64,000 nucleotides of DNA from PALSA-505 sp036502085 (lineage in GTDB: Bacteria; Actinomycetota; Actinomycetes; Streptosporangiales; Streptosporangiaceae): contig DASXZD010000020.1 of the NCBI GenBank assembly GCA_036502085.1, positions 87,204 through 151,203 on the forward strand. Reading direction: 5' to 3'. The stretch's first letter is position 1, and the number at the start of each line of letters is the position of its first letter. Below, in pieces: positions 34,838 to 43,752 of the stretch. Made by a program: the position numbers and the translations under genes. Under the pieces are notes generated by a model. That model was not told the DNA's origin. It did not search any database and saw only the letters and a program-made list of their open reading frames with translations.

Positions 34838-37648
34838 GGCCTCGCTGACGCTGACGTCGAGCTGGTACTTCTCGATCGCCTGGCCGAGCACTTCCGGCTT
34901 GACCTCGCCGCTCCTGGCCAGCTGGCTGAGCACGGCCAGGGTGATCGACTCGGCGTCCACGTGGAAGAACCGGCGGGCCGCCGCGCGGGTATCGGAGAAG
35001 CCGTAGCCGTCGGTACCCAGTGACAGGAACGGCGCCGGCACCCAGCGGGCGATCTGGTCGGGCACCGCCCGGATCCAGTCGCTGACCGCGACCACCGGGC
35101 CTGGCTCGCCGTCCAGCACCCTGGTCACGTACGGCACCCGCTGCTCGCTGTCGGGGTGCAGCATGTTGTGCTCGTCGCAGTCCAGCGCGTCGCGGCGCAG
35201 CTCGGTCCAGGAGGTGGCCGACCACACGGCCGCCGTCACGCCCCAGTCGGCCGCGAGCAGCTGCTGCGCGGCCAGCGCCGAGCGCACCGCGATGCCCGAG
35301 GCGAGGATCTGGGCGTGCGACGCCTGGCCCGCCTGGCCCGCGGCGGGCTGGCTGCCGGGCTGCGGGCCGGCCGCGCTCCGTACGGAATCCTGGGTGTTTC
35401 CCGCTTCGGCCTGGTACCGGTACAGCCCGCGCAGGATTGCCTCGCGGAGCGCGGCAGCGCCGCCGGGGTAGTCGGCCGGCTCGGCCGGCTGCGGGTACGG
35501 CTCGTTGTAAACGGTCAGGTAGTAGAAGATGTCCTCGCCGGCCGGGTACTCGGTGTCGCCGCGGTACATCCGGCGCAGCGCGTCCCTGACGATGTGCGCG
35601 AGCTCGAAGGCCCAGGCGGCGTCGTAGGCCACGCAGGCCGGGCTGACCGAGGCGAGCAGCACCGAGTGCCCGTCGTTGTGCTGCAGCCCCTCGCCGGTCA
35701 GCGTGGTGCGGCCGGCCGTCGCGCCGATCAGGAAGCCGCGGCCGAGCTGGTCGCCGAGCGCCCACATCTGGTCGCCGGTCCGCTGCCAGCCGAACATCGA
35801 GTAGAACACGTACACCGGGATCATCGGCGTGCCATGCGTGGCGTACGACGAGCCCGCGGCGATCACCGAGCCCATCGCGCCTGACTCGCTGATGCCTTCG
35901 TGCAGGATCTGGCCCTGGGCCGACTCCTTGTAGGACAGCAGCAGGCTGCGGTCCACCGCATCGTAGGTCTGGCCGTGCGGCGAGTAGATCTTCGCGGTCG
36001 GGAACAGCGAGTCCATGCCGAACGTGCGCGCCTCATCCGGGATGACCGGCACGAACCTGGCCCCGATGCCCGGCTCCTTCATCAGGTCCTTGAGCAGCCG
36101 GACGAACGCCATCGTGGTAGCCACCGGCTGCTTGCCGGAGCCGTTGCGCAGGTCCTGGTAGACGGGCTCGGCGGGCAGCGGCAGCGGGCGGGCGCGCCTC
36201 ACCCGGCGGGGCAGCACGCCGCCGAGCGCGGCCCGCCGCTCGCGCATGTACTGGATCTCCTCGGACTCCTCGCCCGGATGGTAGTAAGGCGGCAGCTCGG
36301 CTTCCAGGGCCGAGTCGGGGATCGGCAGGTAGAGCCGGTCGCGGAACTCCTTCAGCTCAGCCACGGTGAGCTTCTTCATCTGGTGCGTGGCGTTGCGCGC
36401 CTCGAAGTCCGGGCCGAGCGTCCAGCCCTTGATCGTGTGGGTGAGGATCACGGTTGGCTGGCCGACGTGCTCGCGGGCCGCCTTGAACGCCGCGTAGACC
36501 TTGCGGTAGTCGTGCCCGCCGCGGGACAGGTTGCGCAGCTGGTCGTCGGTGAGCGGGTCGGCCATCGCGCGCAGCCGCGGGTCGTCGCCGAAGAAGTGCT
36601 CGCGGATGTAGGCGCCGGACTCGACGCTGTAGGTCTGGAACTGGCCGTCCGGGGTGGAGTTCATCTTGTTGACCAGGACGCCGTCGGTGTCGTTGGCCAG
36701 CAGCGGGTCCCAGTCGCGGCCCCAGATCACCTTGATCACGTTCCAGCCGGCGCCGCGGAAGAACGCCTCAAGCTCCTGGATGATCTTGCCGTTGCCGCGG
36801 ACGGGGCCGTCCAGCCGCTGCAGGTTGCAGTTGATCACGAAAGTGAGGTTGTCGAGCTCCTCGCGGGAGGCCAGGCCGATCGCGCCGAGCGCCTCGGGCT
36901 CGTCCATCTCGCCGTCGCCGAGGAACGCCCAGACGTGCGACCGGCTGGTGTCCTTGAGCTCCCTGGCCAGCAGGTAGCGGTTGAACCTGGCCTGGTAGAT
37001 GGAGTTGATCGCGCCGAGCCCCATCGACACCGTGGGGAACTCCCAGAAGTCCGGCATCAGCCGGGGGTGCGGGTAGGAGGGCAGCCCGCCGCCCGGGTGC
37101 GAGAGCTCCTGCCGGAAGCCGTTGAGCTGCTCGGTGGTCAGCCGTCCCTCCAGGTAGGCCCGGGCGTAGATCCCCGGGGCCGCGTGCCCCTGGAAGAACA
37201 CCTGGTCGCCGGACTCGCCGTGGTCCTTGCCGCGGAAGAAGTGGTTGAACCCGACCTCGTACAGGCTCGCCGCGGAGGCGTAGGTGGCGATGTGCCCGCC
37301 GACGCCGAGGCCGGGCCGGTTGGCCCGCGACACCATGACCGCGGCGTTCCACCTGATGTAGGCGCGGATCCGGCGCTCGGTGTACTCGTCGCCGGGGAAC
37401 CACGGCTCGCGCTCGGGCGGGATCGTGTTGATGAAGTCGGTGCTGCGCAGCCCGGGCACGCCGACCTGCTGCTCGCGGGCGCGCTCGAGCAGCCGGAGCA
37501 TCACGTACCTGGCCCGGCCGCGGCCGCGGGTGCGCACGACCGTGTCGAAGGACTCGACCCACTCGCGGGTCTCTTCGGGGTCGATGTCGGGCAGCTGGGT
37601 AGGCAGCCCGTCGCTGATGATGGAGTAACGCTGGCGTCCGGAGGCCAC
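34832..37648 (-). CDS. aceE: Pyruvate dehydrogenase E1 component, homodimeric type
   Basis: This 938-residue thiamine-diphosphate enzyme performs the first step of pyruvate oxidation to acetyl-CoA. The ThDP motif begins GDGEMDEPEALGAIG and ends in NCNLQRLDGPVRGN. Other family landmarks are FFRGKDHGESGDQVFFQGH, GQILHEGISESGAMGS and GEGLQHNDGHS. Full length and AceE-type architecture are typical of actinomycetes, which pair it with E2 and E3 encoded elsewhere. GAGGG precedes the ATG. Confidence 0.96.
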   Translation of the reverse strand: MASGRQRYSIISDGLPTQLPDIDPEETREWVESFDTVVRTRGRGRARYVMLRLLERAREQQVGVPGLRSTDFINTIPPEREPWFPGDEYTERRIRAYIRWNAAVMVSRANRPGLGVGGHIATYASAASLYEVGFNHFFRGKDHGESGDQVFFQGHAAPGIYARAYLEGRLTTEQLNGFRQELSHPGGGLPSYPHPRLMPDFWEFPTVSMGLGAINSIYQARFNRYLLARELKDTSRSHVWAFLGDGEMDEPEALGAIGLASREELDNLTFVINCNLQRLDGPVRGNGKIIQELEAFFRGAGWNVIKVIWGRDWDPLLANDTDGVLVNKMNSTPDGQFQTYSVESGAYIREHFFGDDPRLRAMADPLTDDQLRNLSRGGHDYRKVYAAFKAAREHVGQPTVILTHTIKGWTLGPDFEARNATHQMKKLTVAELKEFRDRLYLPIPDSALEAELPPYYHPGEESEEIQYMRERRAALGGVLPRRVRRARPLPLPAEPVYQDLRNGSGKQPVATTMAFVRLLKDLMKEPGIGARFVPVIPDEARTFGMDSLFPTAKIYSPHGQTYDAVDRSLLLSYKESAQGQILHEGISESGAMGSVIAAGSSYATHGTPMIPVYVFYSMFGWQRTGDQMWALGDQLGRGFLIGATAGRTTLTGEGLQHNDGHSVLLASVSPACVAYDAAWAFELAHIVRDALRRMYRGDTEYPAGEDIFYYLTVYNEPYPQPAEPADYPGGAAALREAILRGLYRYQAEAGNTQDSVRSAAGPQPGSQPAAGQAGQASHAQILASGIAVRSALAAQQLLAADWGVTAAVWSATSWTELRRDALDCDEHNMLHPDSEQRVPYVTRVLDGEPGPVVAVSDWIRAVPDQIARWVPAPFLSLGTDGYGFSDTRAAARRFFHVDAESITLAVLSQLARSGEVKPEVLGQAIEKYQLDVSVSEAL

Positions 37649-37930
37649 GGGGTGCCCTCGCTTCCGTGCTCGTGGGGGCGGCTGTCGGCCGCGGTCTGTG
37701 ATTCTCAGTTGTCCAGACCAATCGTGGTACCTGCGGGCCGAGATCGCATCTCTACTGGCCGGTAACCAGGGCGCGGCCGGGCTAACCCCTTTCCCGTGGC
37801 GGCTCCGTCATGCGATTGTTTTCGCGTAGGAGGCCTGTGCCACTTGCGCGCGGAGCCGACCCAGTGTGGACTATGCCATCAAGCAGTGCCGACGCGGATC
37901 GCACGTCGGTCATTTCGAGGGAGGACATCA

Positions 37931-38359
37931 TTGAGCGCGACCGCGGGCCAGGCGCAAGACGCGCGCGGCCTGGACGAGCGGCTCGGCATCAAGCCGGGCC
38001 ACGTGGTGCAGGAACTCGGCTACGACGATGACTGTGACGAGGAGCTGCGCGACGCGATCGCCGACGTGAGCGGCGTGGAGCTTGTGGATGAGGATTACGA
38101 GGACGTAGTGGATGTGGTCCTGTTCTGGTGGCGGGACGGGGACGGCGATCTTGTCGATGCGCTAGTCGACGCGCTCACCCCGCTGGCAGACGGCGGCTAC
38201 ATCTGGCTGCTGACCCCCAAGGCGGGGCGCGACGGCCACGTCGAGCCGAGCGACATCAGGGAGGCCGCGCCGACCGCGGGGCTGTCCCAGACGTCGAGCC
38301 TGAGCGCCGGCCGTGACTGGTCGGGTACCCGGCTGGTGGCGCCCAAGGCGCGGCGCTAG
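37931..38359 (+). CDS. DUF3052 protein
   Basis: The 142-residue acidic protein has the DUF3052 pattern GLDERLGIKPGHVVQELGYD, VVDVVLFWWRDGDGDL and YIWLLTPKAGR. The TTG at 37931 is chosen because GGGAGG sits a few bases before it and the conserved region begins right after; no ATG is available. The gene is syntenic with aceE (divergent) and the peroxiredoxin gene in many actinomycetes. Function is unknown. Confidence 0.87.
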   Translation: MSATAGQAQDARGLDERLGIKPGHVVQELGYDDDCDEELRDAIADVSGVELVDEDYEDVVDVVLFWWRDGDGDLVDALVDALTPLADGGYIWLLTPKAGRDGHVEPSDIREAAPTAGLSQTSSLSAGRDWSGTRLVAPKARR

Positions 38360-38413
38360 CTCCTCAGTCTCCATGGCAGACTTGACCCGCCCGAAACGTG
38401 GAAAGGACAAGTC

Positions 38414-38884
38414 ATGGCGGCCGGAACGGTGGAGATCGGCGAGCAGGCGCCGGATTTCGAGCTGAAGGACCAGCACGGCACTCCGGTGCGGCTCTCGGAC
38501 CTCCGGGGGTCGAAGAATGTCGTCCTGGTCTTTTACCCGCTCGCGTTCAGCGGCGTGTGCGGGTCCGAGCTGTGCGCGATGCGCGATGAGTTCCCCGAGG
38601 TCACCCGGGATGATGTCGAGCTGATCACGGTGTCGGTGGACTCCACGTTCGCGCAGCGCGCGTGGTCGGACGCCGAGGGCTTCGGCTTCTCGATGCTGGC
38701 CGACTTCTGGCCGCACGGCGAGGTGGCGAAGCGGTACGGAATGTTCGAGGAGAACCTGGGCGTCGCCAACCGCGGCACGTTCATCATCGACAAGGCCGGC
38801 GTCGTGCGCTGGAAGGTCGTGAACCCGATCCCGCAGGCGCGGGACATCACCGATTATCAGCAGGCGCTGGCCGCACTCGGCTAG
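38414..38884 (+). CDS. ahpE: Peroxiredoxin, AhpE-like
   Basis: This 156-residue peroxiredoxin reduces hydroperoxides. The peroxidatic Cys lies in YPLAFSGVCGSELC, an AhpE-type variant of the PxxxTxxC motif, and an Arg later in the active site is visible. A second Cys four residues on may serve as the resolving residue. The ATG follows GGAAAGG. It is followed after 24 bp by a zinc-ribbon gene. Confidence 0.92.
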   Translation: MAAGTVEIGEQAPDFELKDQHGTPVRLSDLRGSKNVVLVFYPLAFSGVCGSELCAMRDEFPEVTRDDVELITVSVDSTFAQRAWSDAEGFGFSMLADFWPHGEVAKRYGMFEENLGVANRGTFIIDKAGVVRWKVVNPIPQARDITDYQQALAALG

Positions 38885-38908
38885 GCATGACGGGGGGCCG
38901 ATAGGCCG

Positions 38909-39268
38909 ATGCCCTGCTATCGCTGCGGCGAGCGGCAAGTAGACCCCGACCGGGGGCCGAGCCCGTGGAAGCGCGGCGTCCGGGGGGATAGCCAGGTGCT
39001 CGTCTGCCCCGGCTGCCAGGCGGGCCGCGACTGGGCCGCCGATCTTGACCGGTGCGGCCGGTGCGGGTCGGTGCGACTGGTGCGGCGACTCGGCGAGGTG
39101 GAGTGCCGGGACTGCGGCCAGGTGGGCGAGCCGGCCGAGGTGGCCGGGCTGGCCGGGGCGCAGGATTCGGCGGCGGCGCGGGGTGAGCGTCCCGCGGCGG
39201 CGGGCCTATCGGAGGAGGTAGCGCGGGCGCTGGAGCGGGTGCTCGGGCCCTCCCGGGTGGCGCGCTGA
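38909..39268 (+). CDS. Small zinc-ribbon protein
   Basis: The 119-residue protein has four CxxC pairs (CYRCGE, CPGCQAG, CGRCGS, CRDCGQ), enough for two zinc ribbons. A helical Ala/Glu-rich tail follows. No enzyme domain is visible. It is commonly found after ahpE-like genes in this synteny block. Function is unknown. Confidence 0.75.
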   Translation: MPCYRCGERQVDPDRGPSPWKRGVRGDSQVLVCPGCQAGRDWAADLDRCGRCGSVRLVRRLGEVECRDCGQVGEPAEVAGLAGAQDSAAARGERPAAAGLSEEVARALERVLGPSRVAR

Positions 39269-39307
39269 CCTTTGCCGGGGCAGCTCGGCTGACCTGGGCA
39301 GCTCGGC

Positions 39308-40264
39308 TTACCGACGCAGCTCGGCCCAGACGGCCTTGCCGCCGCCGGGGAGCGGGTCGGCGCCCCAGGCGGTGGCCAGCGCGGTCACGACGCCCAGGCC
39401 GTGGGTGGGGGCGACCGGCAGCGGCGCTTGCCCCTGGCCTGGTACGGGCTGGGGGAGCGGGTCGGCGTCGCGAACTTCGATGCGCAGCGCGCCGGCGGCC
39501 GCGGAGATCTCGACCGTGAAGGCCGAATGGGCGTGCAGGACAGCGTTGGTGGACAGCTCGGTCACGACGATGGCGGCGTCGCTGGCGGACCTTTCGCCCC
39601 CCCAGCGGCGCAGCGCCGCCAGCACGAATCGCCGCGCCTCTCCCGGCGCGTGCAGTGAGGCGGGGAACGCGCGTGCCTGCGCGGCTTCTGGCTGAGGGGC
39701 TGGCTGCGGGGGAGCGCCGAGGACGGCCGTGTGCAGCCGGCAGGTCTCGGCCAGCGCCGTGGCGCGCTCGCCGCCGGTCACCGATTGCGCCGGGTAGGCG
39801 CAGAGTAGCGCGAACGGGTATTGCCAGCCGAGGTCGTTCCACATGGCCTCGACATCGATAGCCGCGCTGACCAGGCCGGCCTCCCAGAGCAGCGTGACCA
39901 TCTCGCCGTAGGCGTGCACGGGCCTGCCGGCCAGGCACGCCTGCCGGACAAGTGCGCCGATCACCGCGGCGAAGCGTCCCGGCTCGGGCCGCCCGGCCAC
40001 CATGAACTCGCGCATCGTCGTGCTCGCGTCGAACGGCAGGTACCTGCCGGACAGCTCGGCTTGCCGGGGGTCGAGGCCGGCCTGGCGCAGGTGGGCTTCG
40101 AACGCGAAGCGGTGGGCGGCGGTCGCGATGACGATGACCGACCCGCCGGCCTGAAGCGCGGTCAGCAGATAGCTGCCGGTTCGCTCGGCCAGCTCGTGAT
40201 CATGACGGTAGAACTGGACAACGTGGTCACCCGGGCTCAGCTCGATACCCGCAGCTCCCGCCAT
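39308..40264 (-). CDS. MEDS-domain/anti-sigma-type ATP-binding protein
   Basis: This 318-residue two-domain protein starts with a MEDS (DcmR-type sensory) domain (GDHVVQFYRHDHELAE, then HAYGEMVTLLWEAG). It ends with an RsbW-like HATPase domain (IVVTELSTNAVLHAHSAF as N-box; DADPLPQP; THGLGVVTALA). Such fusions are thought to act in partner-switching control of sigma factors by phosphorylating or binding anti-sigma antagonists. No sigma factor or antagonist gene is adjacent. Confidence 0.85.
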   Translation of the reverse strand: MAGAAGIELSPGDHVVQFYRHDHELAERTGSYLLTALQAGGSVIVIATAAHRFAFEAHLRQAGLDPRQAELSGRYLPFDASTTMREFMVAGRPEPGRFAAVIGALVRQACLAGRPVHAYGEMVTLLWEAGLVSAAIDVEAMWNDLGWQYPFALLCAYPAQSVTGGERATALAETCRLHTAVLGAPPQPAPQPEAAQARAFPASLHAPGEARRFVLAALRRWGGERSASDAAIVVTELSTNAVLHAHSAFTVEISAAAGALRIEVRDADPLPQPVPGQGQAPLPVAPTHGLGVVTALATAWGADPLPGGGKAVWAELRR

Positions 40265-40416
40265 GACCTCTCCATCTGAAGGCGCAGCTCACCACTGTAC
40301 CTGGAGCTATGCCACTGCCCCTGAAGCACCTACGCCGGCGCGTCGGGCTCGCTGACCCAGACCGTCCTGCCGGCCGAGCCGCGGCCGCCTGGCGGCGAGC
40401 TGGTTAAGGTTCTGTC

Positions 40417-40836
40417 ATGACTCTCAGCAGTGCCGAGATCGACTACCTGCAATCCCAGCGGCTCGGACGGCTGGCTACCATCCAGCCCGACGGCAGCCCG
40501 CAGGTCAAGCCCGTCGGCTTCTGCTATAACCCGGAATTGGGAACCATCGACATCAGCGGCTTCGGGATGTCCGCGAGCCAGAAGTTCCGCAATGCCGGCC
40601 GCGATGGCCGGGCGGCATTCGTCGTCGACGACATCGCCTCCACCCAGCCGTGGCGGGTGCGGTTCCTCGAGATCCGCGGTACCGCGGAAGCGGTGGCGGC
40701 TACCGGCCAGGCCGACGGCGCGCTGATACGCATCCATCCCGCCCGGGTGCTCAGCTTCGGCGTCGAGGAGCCCCCCGGTGAACCGCACGAGACCGAGATC
40801 AAGGTCCGGAGCCTGCCCGAGAGCCCCGCTACCTGA
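40417..40836 (+). CDS. PPOX-class F420-dependent oxidoreductase
   Basis: This 139-residue split-beta-barrel flavin/F420-binding protein is of the pyridoxamine-phosphate-oxidase-like fold. RLGRLATIQPDGSPQVKPV opens it, KFRNAGRDGRAAFVVDD follows, and the WRVRFLEIRGTAEAV core is typical of the actinomycete F420-dependent group. Substrate is unknown. It is divergent from the MEDS gene. On the minus strand at 40330-40400 a short stretch ending GRTVWVSEPDAPA resembles the end of an HATPase and may be a remnant. Confidence 0.85.
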   Translation: MTLSSAEIDYLQSQRLGRLATIQPDGSPQVKPVGFCYNPELGTIDISGFGMSASQKFRNAGRDGRAAFVVDDIASTQPWRVRFLEIRGTAEAVAATGQADGALIRIHPARVLSFGVEEPPGEPHETEIKVRSLPESPAT

Positions 40837-40854
40837 CCGGCGCCGGCACGCTGC

Positions 40855-41283
40855 TCAATGACCGGGCGTGAGCTGCAGGGCGAGCTCGGCCCAGACTCTC
40901 TTGCGCCGGTAGTCGGTGCGCTCACAGCCCCAGCGGGAGCTGAGGGCGGCGACGACGGCCAGGCCCCGGCCGCCTTCGTCGTCCGCGCCGGCCTCGCGGG
41001 GCTCGGCGTCAAGCGGGCTCTGGTCCCACGCTTCGATGACCAGAGACTTCTGCGTAGCCAGCAGGCGCAAGGCGATCGGCGGACGCTCGGGCAGCACGGC
41101 AGAGGAATCGGCTGCATTCGTCATCAGCTCGCTGACCAGCATCTGTGCATCATCGATCAGGGCGCGCGGCAGTCCCCACTCCTTGAGCACGGCTACCGCG
41201 TGGAGGCGGAAGCACGCAATCGCGGTAGGCAGCGGGGCAAGCTCAAGGGTGCTGCTGAGATAGGCGGCGGTGCCGGCAGTCAT
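40855..41283 (-). CDS. Anti-sigma-type ATP-binding protein (HATPase)
   Basis: This is a 142-residue single-domain GHKL ATPase like RsbW/SpoIIAB. It has the N-box region MLVSELMTNAADSSA, the G1-like AWDQSPLDAEP and the G2-like GRGLAVVAALSS. These small ATP-binding proteins are often adjacent to DUF397/XRE regulator genes in actinomycetes, as here (divergent from the XRE/DUF5753 gene). It probably acts as a serine kinase or anti-sigma factor; the partner is unknown. Confidence 0.87.
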   Translation of the reverse strand: MTAGTAAYLSSTLELAPLPTAIACFRLHAVAVLKEWGLPRALIDDAQMLVSELMTNAADSSAVLPERPPIALRLLATQKSLVIEAWDQSPLDAEPREAGADDEGGRGLAVVAALSSRWGCERTDYRRKRVWAELALQLTPGH

Positions 41284-41424
41284 GGAAATCCTCTATGCGG
41301 GGGGTGTTTGACTTACCCCCACAGGGTGTCGCCGCCGAGCTACGCTGAGTAGAGAATCAGCCGATAAGCCGCGCGTTTGCCCAGGTCCAAGCGCCCGTGC
41401 CGATGCCATGCCGAGGGAGCGCCG

Positions 41425-42262
41425 ATGCCGCGCGATGAGGACCAGGACGGGACCCCGCAGGGCGTCTTCGGGAAGGAACTGCGCTACTACCGGGAGCGGG
41501 CCGGGCTGTCCCAGACCGAGCTGGCCGCGATCGTCAACGTCTCCCACGACGTGATATCGAAGATCGAGACCGGCGAACGCCCGCCGGCCAAGGACTTCCC
41601 CGAACGGCTGGACGCCGTGCCCCAGCTGGACACGCGCGGCGCACTGGCCCGGATCTGGAAGAACCTGCGCAAGGGCCTCCGTAACCGAGCCCTCCCCGGG
41701 TGGTTCCAGCCGTGGACGCACTTTGAGGCCCAGGCGGCCACCCTGCGGTCCTATGAGCCGCTGCTGGTTCCCGGCTTGCTCCAGACCGAGGACTACGCGC
41801 GGGCGATCCTGGCCGTCCGTCCTGGCGGCAAGTATGACGACCTGGAGGACCAGGTAGCCGCCCGGATGGACCGGCAGGCCATCCTGACACGAGCCAACCC
41901 GCCGCAACTGTGGTCGGTTGTGGACGAGGGCCGTGCTGCACAGGTGCATCGGCAGTGCCAAGGTGATGCACGACCAGCTTGAACATCTGGCGGACGTGTC
42001 CGAGAACGCGCTGACTACGATCCAGGTCATCCCTGCCTCAGCGGGCGCGCACGCAGGCCTGCTGGGCGGCTTCGCTCTCGCGGACCTGGACGGCTCGCCC
42101 GCTATGGTGTACCTGGAGACCTCAGCCGAGGGGCAGACCGCTGACAGCCCCGCGATCGCGGCTCACGCGATGCTCCGCTTCGACGCCCTACGCTCCGAAG
42201 CACTGCCCCGGGCGGCATCCCGCGACCTGATCATGAAGGTGGTACAGGAGAGATGGACCTGA
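41425..42262 (+). pseudogene. XRE-family DUF5753 regulator with a single-base frameshift
   Basis: The N-terminal helix-turn-helix (LSQTELAAIVNVSHDVISKI) and the DUF5753 domain (WFQPWTHFEAQAATLRSYEP, VPGLLQTEDYARAIL) read in one frame until about 41930. The rest (VLHRCIGSAKVMHDQLEHL to MKVVQERWT) is in the next frame. Removing one base at GGGCCGTGCTG joins them as DEG-VLHRCIG, the normal family sequence. The reconstructed protein is about 278 residues, full length. The ATG at 41425 has GGGAG upstream. This is either a real mutation or a sequencing error. Confidence 0.85.
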
Positions 42263-42444
42263 CCCGCGCCGCGTGGCGCAAGAGCAGCCGCAGCGGCGAC
42301 AACGGCGGCAACTGCGTCGAGGTCGCCCGCAACCTGCCCGGCATCGTGGCCGTCCGCGACAGCAAGGACCCGCACGGACCCGTCCTGACCGTCACGCCGG
42401 GCGCCTGGACGCGTTTCATCACCAGCCTGCGAGCCACCGCCTGA
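42253..42444 (+). CDS. DUF397 protein
   Basis: The 63-residue protein has the full DUF397 pattern: WRKSSRSGDNGGNCVEVA, VAVRDSKDPHGPVL and a final W..F motif. DUF397 proteins are encoded next to XRE/DUF5753 regulators and act with them, reported as antitoxin-like or antagonist partners in Streptomyces. The start overlaps the upstream gene by 10 bases, indicating coupling even though that gene is frameshifted. Confidence 0.92.
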   Translation: MDLTRAAWRKSSRSGDNGGNCVEVARNLPGIVAVRDSKDPHGPVLTVTPGAWTRFITSLRATA

Positions 42445-42551
42445 CGTAGCTCGCACCCGGCTGCCCGGTAACGCGGCGACGGCCGGTGGCGCATACCCGG
42501 TTCGTGCTGGTCAACGCTCTGTGCACCACTGAAGCGCCCTCATTCACGGCC

Positions 42552-42821
42552 TCACGCGCTCAGGGACTCACCTGTCTGCGCGCCTGCGCAGTAGGCAACC
42601 ACCTGTTCCAGCGACAGGCCCACCGAGGCGGCCAGCGCGGCGACAGTGAAGAACGCGGGCGTGGCGATCCGACCCGTCTCGATCTTGCGCAGCGTCTCGA
42701 CCGGCACACCGGAGACGGCAGCGACCTCGGTCATGCTCCGTGGTCCCCGCGCCTCGCGCAGCAGCATGCCGAGGCGCTCCCCGCGGGCGCGCTCCTGCGG
42801 GCTCAACGGCGGCCTGACCAT
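42552..42821 (-). CDS. XRE-family regulator divergent from map
   Basis: The 89-residue protein is almost entirely a helix-turn-helix domain (MTEVAAVSGVPVETLRKIET, GRIATPAFFTVAALA). Small XRE genes divergent from an extra methionine aminopeptidase gene are common in actinomycetes. The palindromes in the 53-bp gap between the genes are its probable binding site. Confidence 0.88.
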   Translation of the reverse strand: MVRPPLSPQERARGERLGMLLREARGPRSMTEVAAVSGVPVETLRKIETGRIATPAFFTVAALAASVGLSLEQVVAYCAGAQTGESLSA

Positions 42822-42833
42822 GCTGTGATAATA

Positions 42834-42852
42834 ATACCGGTATAGTTATACC
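42834..42852. promoter_or_regulatory. Overlapping palindromes between XRE and map genes
   Basis: ATACCGGTAT (42834-42843) is a perfect palindrome. It overlaps GGTATAGTTATACC (42839-42852), whose 6-bp arms are also perfect. The AT-rich site lies 13 bp before the XRE start and 22 bp before the map GTG, as expected for an autoregulatory operator controlling both genes. Confidence 0.7.
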
Positions 42853-42874
42853 AGCAACTCGGGGAGGTCCCCTC

Positions 42875-43645
42875 GTGGTCGAGTACAAGACGCCGGGCGA
42901 GATCGACGCCATGCACGCCGCAGGGCAGGTCGTCGCCCGCATCCTGGCCGCCGTCCGCGAGCGGGCCGCCCCCGGGGTGCGGCTGGCCGAACTGGACGCG
43001 ACCGCCAGGGACGTACTGGCCGAGGCCCGTGCCACCTCGCCGTTCCTCGGCTACCAGCCCGCATTCGCCGATATACCGTTCCCCGCCGCGATCTGCGCGT
43101 CAGTCAACGACGCGGCCCTGCACGACATCCCCGGCCGCTACCGCCTGCGAGACGGAGACCTGCTCAGCATCGACTGCGGCGCCACCCTGGACGGCTGGGC
43201 CGCCGACGCCGCGATCTCCGTCCAGACCGGCCACCCCCGCCCGGAAGACACCCGCCTCGTCGACACCGCCACCCGGGCGCTGCGTGCCGGGATCGCCGCC
43301 GCTGTCCCCGGCGGCCGGCTGAGCGACATCTCCGCCGCAATCGGCGCCGCCGGCCACGCCGCCCGGTACGGCATCCCCACCGACTTCGGCGGCCACGGCA
43401 TCGGCCACACGATGCACGAAGACCCGCACATCCCCAATGCCGGCCGCCCCGGCCGCGGCCTGCGCCTGGTCCCCGGCCTGGTCGTCGCCATCGAGCCCTG
43501 GTTCCTCGCCGGCGGCATCGACAGGTGCGAGATCGACGCCAACGGCTGGACCGTCCGCAGCACCGACGGCAGCCGCGCCGCCCATGTCGAGCACACCGTC
43601 GCCATCACCAGCGACGGGCCGCTCATCCTCACCGCGCCCGCCTAA
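42875..43645 (+). CDS. map: Type I methionine aminopeptidase
   Basis: This 256-residue dimetal aminopeptidase removes the initiator Met. The metal ligands are recognisable: Asp in SIDCGATLDGW and in ADAAISV, His in GHGIGHTMHE, Glu in IEPWF and Glu in HVEHTVAI. CASVNDAALHDIP contains the substrate-site His. The GTG start has GGGGAGG upstream. The pairing with a divergent XRE gene suggests a regulated secondary copy rather than the housekeeping map next to adk/infA. Confidence 0.93.
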   Translation: MVEYKTPGEIDAMHAAGQVVARILAAVRERAAPGVRLAELDATARDVLAEARATSPFLGYQPAFADIPFPAAICASVNDAALHDIPGRYRLRDGDLLSIDCGATLDGWAADAAISVQTGHPRPEDTRLVDTATRALRAGIAAAVPGGRLSDISAAIGAAGHAARYGIPTDFGGHGIGHTMHEDPHIPNAGRPGRGLRLVPGLVVAIEPWFLAGGIDRCEIDANGWTVRSTDGSRAAHVEHTVAITSDGPLILTAPA

Positions 43646-43723
43646 CCAGGCCGGCCCACTTCCCCGGGCACTAGGCCGCCGACCGCCCTCTAGCCAACTA
43701 GGAAGGGGCGGGCGAGCGCGGTA

Positions 43724-43744
43724 GAAGGCCCAGCTTTGGCCTTC
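43724..43744. terminator. Hairpin between map and the P450 operon
   Basis: GAAGGCC (43724-43730) pairs with GGCCTTC (43738-43744) around CAGCTTT. It sits between the convergent map and P450 genes, so it may end transcripts from both sides. Confidence 0.55.
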
Positions 43745-43752
43745 ACCTGCGG

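Noticed and set aside
35900..37765. 621-residue frame opposite aceE
   Set aside because: It is a long antisense open frame caused by high G+C codon bias; aceE is unmistakable on the other strand.
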